Positions 31,695 to 33,590 of a stretch of DNA of 33,590 bases are shown here, piece after piece. The stretch is taken from assembly GCF_004340785.1 (NCBI RefSeq), contig NZ_SLXS01000003.1, positions 1-33,590 of the forward strand, read 5' to 3'. The stretch's first letter is position 1. Each line of letters starts with the position of its first letter. The notes beneath the pieces were generated by a model that was given only the letters and a program-made list of their open reading frames with translations, did no database searches and was not told the DNA's origin. The translations under genes and the position numbers were made by a program. This DNA is from Tumebacillus sp. BK434. Lineage in GTDB: Bacteria; Bacillota; Bacilli; Tumebacillales; Tumebacillaceae.

Positions 31695-32954
31695 TTAAGC
31701 TTCCGATTTGCGAATCACCGGATTGAGCAGCATCATCACGACCAGCAGCAAGCCGAAAGCGCTGCAGTACATGAAGAATTCGCTGATCGACACCACCGCC
31801 AGCACCGAACCGGACAGCGACAGGGCGAGGGGCGCCGAGGTCATCGTCAAGATCCCGATCGCGCTCGAAGCGCGTCCGAGCAGTTCGCGCGGCACTTTCA
31901 AGGCAAACATCGTCGACAGCGGCACATTGGTCATCGGTGTGCCGAGGCCGAGGACGAACATCATCACGGTCGCAACGTAGAAGTTCTTCACAAACGCCAG
32001 CACCATAAACGCTGCCAGAAGCAGGAGGATCCCGGTGATCACCAGCGCGATCTTCGGCCAGCGCGTCAGATAGCCGAGCACGATCGAGCCGAGCAACACC
32101 CCGGCAAAGAAGGTGATCTCAAACACCGCCAGGCCCGCCGCGCCCATGTCGGACACCTGAAAGGCGTACATCGGAATCAGCACGCCGCTCGGCGCCAAGA
32201 GCAAGTTCAGCAAGACCACATAATAGACGAGCGACTTCAGCGTCTTGTTGCCCATGATCGTGCGATAGCCTTCTTGCAAGCTTTGCTTAAAGACGGAGAA
32301 GTTCAGTTTCCCTTCAACCACTTTGGTCAGCTCTTCATTGCGAATCAGCGAGATCAGGAGCAGCGACAGGAAGAACGTCACCGCGTTGACCAGAAACGCC
32401 AGCCCCATGTCGATCGAGACGAGCAGACCGCCGAGCGCCGGAGCGACCAGCGAGACGATCGTGTTGGTCGAAGTCGACAACGACTTCGCCTGCATCAGCG
32501 CGTGGTCGGGCACCAGGAAGCGCACCGCCACCGAGCGGGCCGGGGTGAAAAACGCCGTAAAGGAAGCGAGAATCACCGAAGCGAGGATCAGCATCCACGG
32601 CTGCAGCAGGTCGAGATACCACAGCGCGACGACCGCTGCGACGACCAGAGCCCGGTAAAAGTCCGCGCGCAGCATATATTTGCGCTTGTTCCCCCGGTCG
32701 ACCATGACCCCGGCGAAGATCCCGAAGACGATCGCCGGCACCATCTGCGCCACCAGCACCGTCGACATCATCAAAGCGGAGCCGGTCATCTCCAGCATCG
32801 CCCACGCCAGCGCCAGCCGATAGACTCCTTCGCCCAGATCTGATACAAACTGTGCTCCTAATAGATAAAGATAATTGCGGATCGATAACAACTCTTTGTA
32901 CCCCAGCGGTTTCGGTTCAGGCTGCGTTGAATTGGTCGTTTGAACATTAGCCAT
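31695..32954 (-). CDS. MFS transporter (MFS_3, drug/siderophore exporter type)
   Basis: This 419-residue protein has about 12 hydrophobic segments and the layout of the DHA3/MFS_3 group (MefA, EntS-like): RNYLYLLGAQFVSDLGEGVYRLALAW at the start, GVMVDRGNKRKYMLRAD after the second segment (motif A-like), FTPARSVAVRFLVPDHALMQAKSLS in the middle. These carriers export macrolides, siderophores or peptides using the proton gradient. The ATG follows AGAGGAG. The gene diverges from the 13-residue peptide array across 213 bp, so it is a candidate exporter for that product, by position only. Confidence 0.9.
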   Translation of the reverse strand: MANVQTTNSTQPEPKPLGYKELLSIRNYLYLLGAQFVSDLGEGVYRLALAWAMLEMTGSALMMSTVLVAQMVPAIVFGIFAGVMVDRGNKRKYMLRADFYRALVVAAVVALWYLDLLQPWMLILASVILASFTAFFTPARSVAVRFLVPDHALMQAKSLSTSTNTIVSLVAPALGGLLVSIDMGLAFLVNAVTFFLSLLLISLIRNEELTKVVEGKLNFSVFKQSLQEGYRTIMGNKTLKSLVYYVVLLNLLLAPSGVLIPMYAFQVSDMGAAGLAVFEITFFAGVLLGSIVLGYLTRWPKIALVITGILLLLAAFMVLAFVKNFYVATVMMFVLGLGTPMTNVPLSTMFALKVPRELLGRASSAIGILTMTSAPLALSLSGSVLAVVSISEFFMYCSAFGLLLVVMMLLNPVIRKSEA

Positions 32955-33047
32955 TGTAATTCTCCTCTTTAGAATGATTTTTAGTCAGAATTTTCACTTT
33001 AATCCATAGACGTTAAAGTTATTTACCACCTGCTTGGATATGAAGCT

Positions 33048-33053
33048 ATTATA
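33048..33053 (-). promoter_or_regulatory. -10 box of the MFS gene
   Basis: Perfect TATAAT on the minus strand in an AT-rich stretch, about 95 bp before the MFS ATG; a weak -35 (TTTTCT) is at 17 nt. Confidence 0.45.
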
Positions 33054-33079
33054 TATCAAATAAATTTTTCAGAAAACAC

Positions 33080-33108
33080 TTGCATTTAAACTATTTTCAT
33101 GCCAGAAT
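33080..33108 (+). promoter_or_regulatory. possible promoter of the peptide array
   Basis: -35 TTGCAT (33080-33085), 17-nt spacer, -10 CAGAAT (33103-33108). It would place the transcript start about 50 nt before the first mini-gene. Both boxes are imperfect, so this is tentative. Confidence 0.35.
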
Positions 33109-33167
33109 GTAGTCAACAGCAAGTTACAACTTACGAGATAACTTAACATGTAAGGGGGTGCCACACC

Positions 33168-33209
33168 ATGGAGCGCAACATCAAAATCACCGTCACCATC
33201 GAGTTCTAG
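33168..33209 (+). CDS. 13-residue peptide, array copy 1
   Basis: ATG to TAG encodes MERNIKITVTIEF. The ATG lies 7 nt after TAAGGGGGTG, an 8-of-9 match to the ideal AAGGAGGTG. This is the first copy next to the divergent MFS gene. The function is unknown and I recognise no family. Its reality as a gene rests on four further copies with the same layout, same length and only synonymous or Ile/Val differences. Confidence 0.85.
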   Translation: MERNIKITVTIEF

Positions 33210-33268
33210 GTTTTTTTCGAAACATTCTAAACAGAGAAACGAAATATGGGGCTAAGGGGTGAGTATTC

Positions 33269-33310
33269 ATGGAACGCAACATCAAAATCACCATCACCAT
33301 CGAATTCTAA
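33269..33310 (+). CDS. 13-residue peptide, array copy 2
   Basis: Encodes MERNIKITITIEF, ending TAA while the others end TAG. The ribosome site is CTAAGGGGTGAG. Compared with copy 1 it has GAA for GAG at codon 2 and codon 12 (both silent) and ATC for GTC at codon 9 (Ile for Val). The 101-bp step from copy 1 is the longest in the array. Confidence 0.87.
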   Translation: MERNIKITITIEF

Positions 33311-33359
33311 TCCTTAACTAACGGGGTTTAAATAAAATAACCGACCGGGGGTGACATTC

Positions 33360-33401
33360 ATGGAGCGCAACGTTAAAATCACCATCACCATCGAATTCTA
33401 G
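33360..33401 (+). CDS. 13-residue peptide, array copy 3
   Basis: Encodes MERNVKITITIEF; codon 5 is GTT in place of ATC, two base changes that still give only Ile to Val. The ribosome site is CGGGGGTGACATTC, shared with copies 4 and 5. The bases after the stop (TAGAACTTATT) also match copies 4 and 5, so these three copies are the most recently duplicated. Confidence 0.87.
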   Translation: MERNVKITITIEF

Positions 33402-33451
33402 AACTTATTTAACATCGTGACACACCAATAAACTTATCGGGGGTGACATTC

Positions 33452-33493
33452 ATGGAGCGCAACATCAAAATCACCATCACCATCGAATTCTAG
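33452..33493 (+). CDS. 13-residue peptide, array copy 4
   Basis: Encodes MERNIKITITIEF, the same peptide as copy 2 but with GAG at codon 2 and a TAG stop. The start follows TCGGGGGTGACATTC. The spacer before it (about 50 bp) is unlike the other spacers except for its two ends. Confidence 0.87.
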   Translation: MERNIKITITIEF

Positions 33494-33542
33494 AACTTAT
33501 TCTCTCCGGTTTAACTAATAAAAAAGTATGGGGGTGACATTC

Positions 33543-33584
33543 ATGGAGCGCAACATCAAAATCACCGTAACTATCGAATTCTAG
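33543..33584 (+). CDS. 13-residue peptide, array copy 5
   Basis: Encodes MERNIKITVTIEF, the same peptide as copy 1 but with GTA at codon 9, ACT at codon 10 and GAA at codon 12, all silent relative to copy 1. The start follows TGGGGGTGACATTC. The window ends 6 bases after its stop, in GAACTTA as after copies 3 and 4, so further copies may follow. Confidence 0.87.
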   Translation: MERNIKITVTIEF

Positions 33585-33590
33585 AACTTA

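Larger units (their letters stand above)
33152..33590 (+). repeat. tandem array of peptide mini-genes
   Basis: Five direct repeats with starts 101, 91, 92 and 91 bp apart. In each unit the ribosome site plus coding part is conserved and a spacer of about 30-45 bp differs in sequence. The array is open at the right edge of the window. Confidence 0.93.

Noticed and set aside
33168-33584. The codons ATCACCATCACCATCGAATTC look like a His-tag plus EcoRI site, that is, vector contamination.
   Set aside because: In the translated frame they read Ile-Thr-Ile-Thr-Ile-Glu-Phe, not histidines. The segment recurs five times with different spacers, different silent changes and native-looking ribosome sites.
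33152-33590. Regular direct repeats might be read as a CRISPR array.
   Set aside because: The conserved units are coding, of about 60 bp with a start, stop and ribosome site, not palindromic repeats of 25-40 bp. The spacers are AT-rich and no cas genes are visible.

Overview
The window looks like a chromosomal segment of an aerobic, spore-forming Bacillota. The evidence is strong AGGAGG-type ribosome binding sites, sigma-A type promoters, many intrinsic terminators, CotF-type spore coat genes, a TenI/ThiO thiamine pair and a Bacillus-like 16S rRNA 5' end. The moderately high GC and gene mix suggest an Alicyclobacillaceae/Tumebacillus-like organism; that placement is inference.

Layout. At the left edge the 5' end of a 16S rRNA gene points left, driven by two tandem promoters. 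Behind it, in the same direction, lie a 2-oxoacid:ferredoxin oxidoreductase pair (korA1-korB1) and a methionine gamma-lyase-like PLP enzyme, each closed by a terminator. A LysM-3D cell wall protein follows. From 5.4 to 9.6 kb there is a leftward HEPN protein / ABC ATPase / ABC-2 permease / ABC-2 permease group, interrupted between the two permeases by an opposite-strand gene carrying the LQxxxGNRA motif of extracellular contractile injection system (eCIS) associated proteins. Next come tenI-thiO, a methyltransferase, a DEAD-box helicase with a repetitive glycine tail and an attenuator-like leader, an unknown protein, two spore coat genes and a glycerophosphodiester phosphodiesterase.

From 17 to 20.7 kb a GntR-type regulator precedes a second, paralogous korA2-korB2 pair. 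DUF1800 and DUF1501 (Tat-exported) genes and a hexapeptide acyltransferase follow. A leftward run (24.1-28.4 kb) carries a MidA-type methyltransferase, a deoxyribonucleotidase, a thioredoxin-reductase-like flavoprotein that has lost its CxxC, a NUDIX hydrolase and a D-threonine aldolase/D-serine dehydratase-like enzyme. Then come a GNAT acetyltransferase, a membrane protein, a small unknown protein, a CapA-like lipoprotein and an MFS exporter.

The most unusual feature is at the right edge. Divergent from the MFS gene lies a tandem array of at least five mini-genes (period 91-101 bp), each with its own Shine-Dalgarno sequence, encoding an almost invariant 13-residue peptide, MERN(I/V)KIT(V/I)TIEF. 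The copies differ only by synonymous or Ile/Val changes, so selection is on the peptide. The array runs off the window. I know of no described family that matches it, and its function is unknown.

Most long opposite-strand reading frames in this GC-rich DNA are shadows of these genes and were left out. Where a reading frame begins upstream of a good ribosome binding site I moved the start to the codon after that site and say so.
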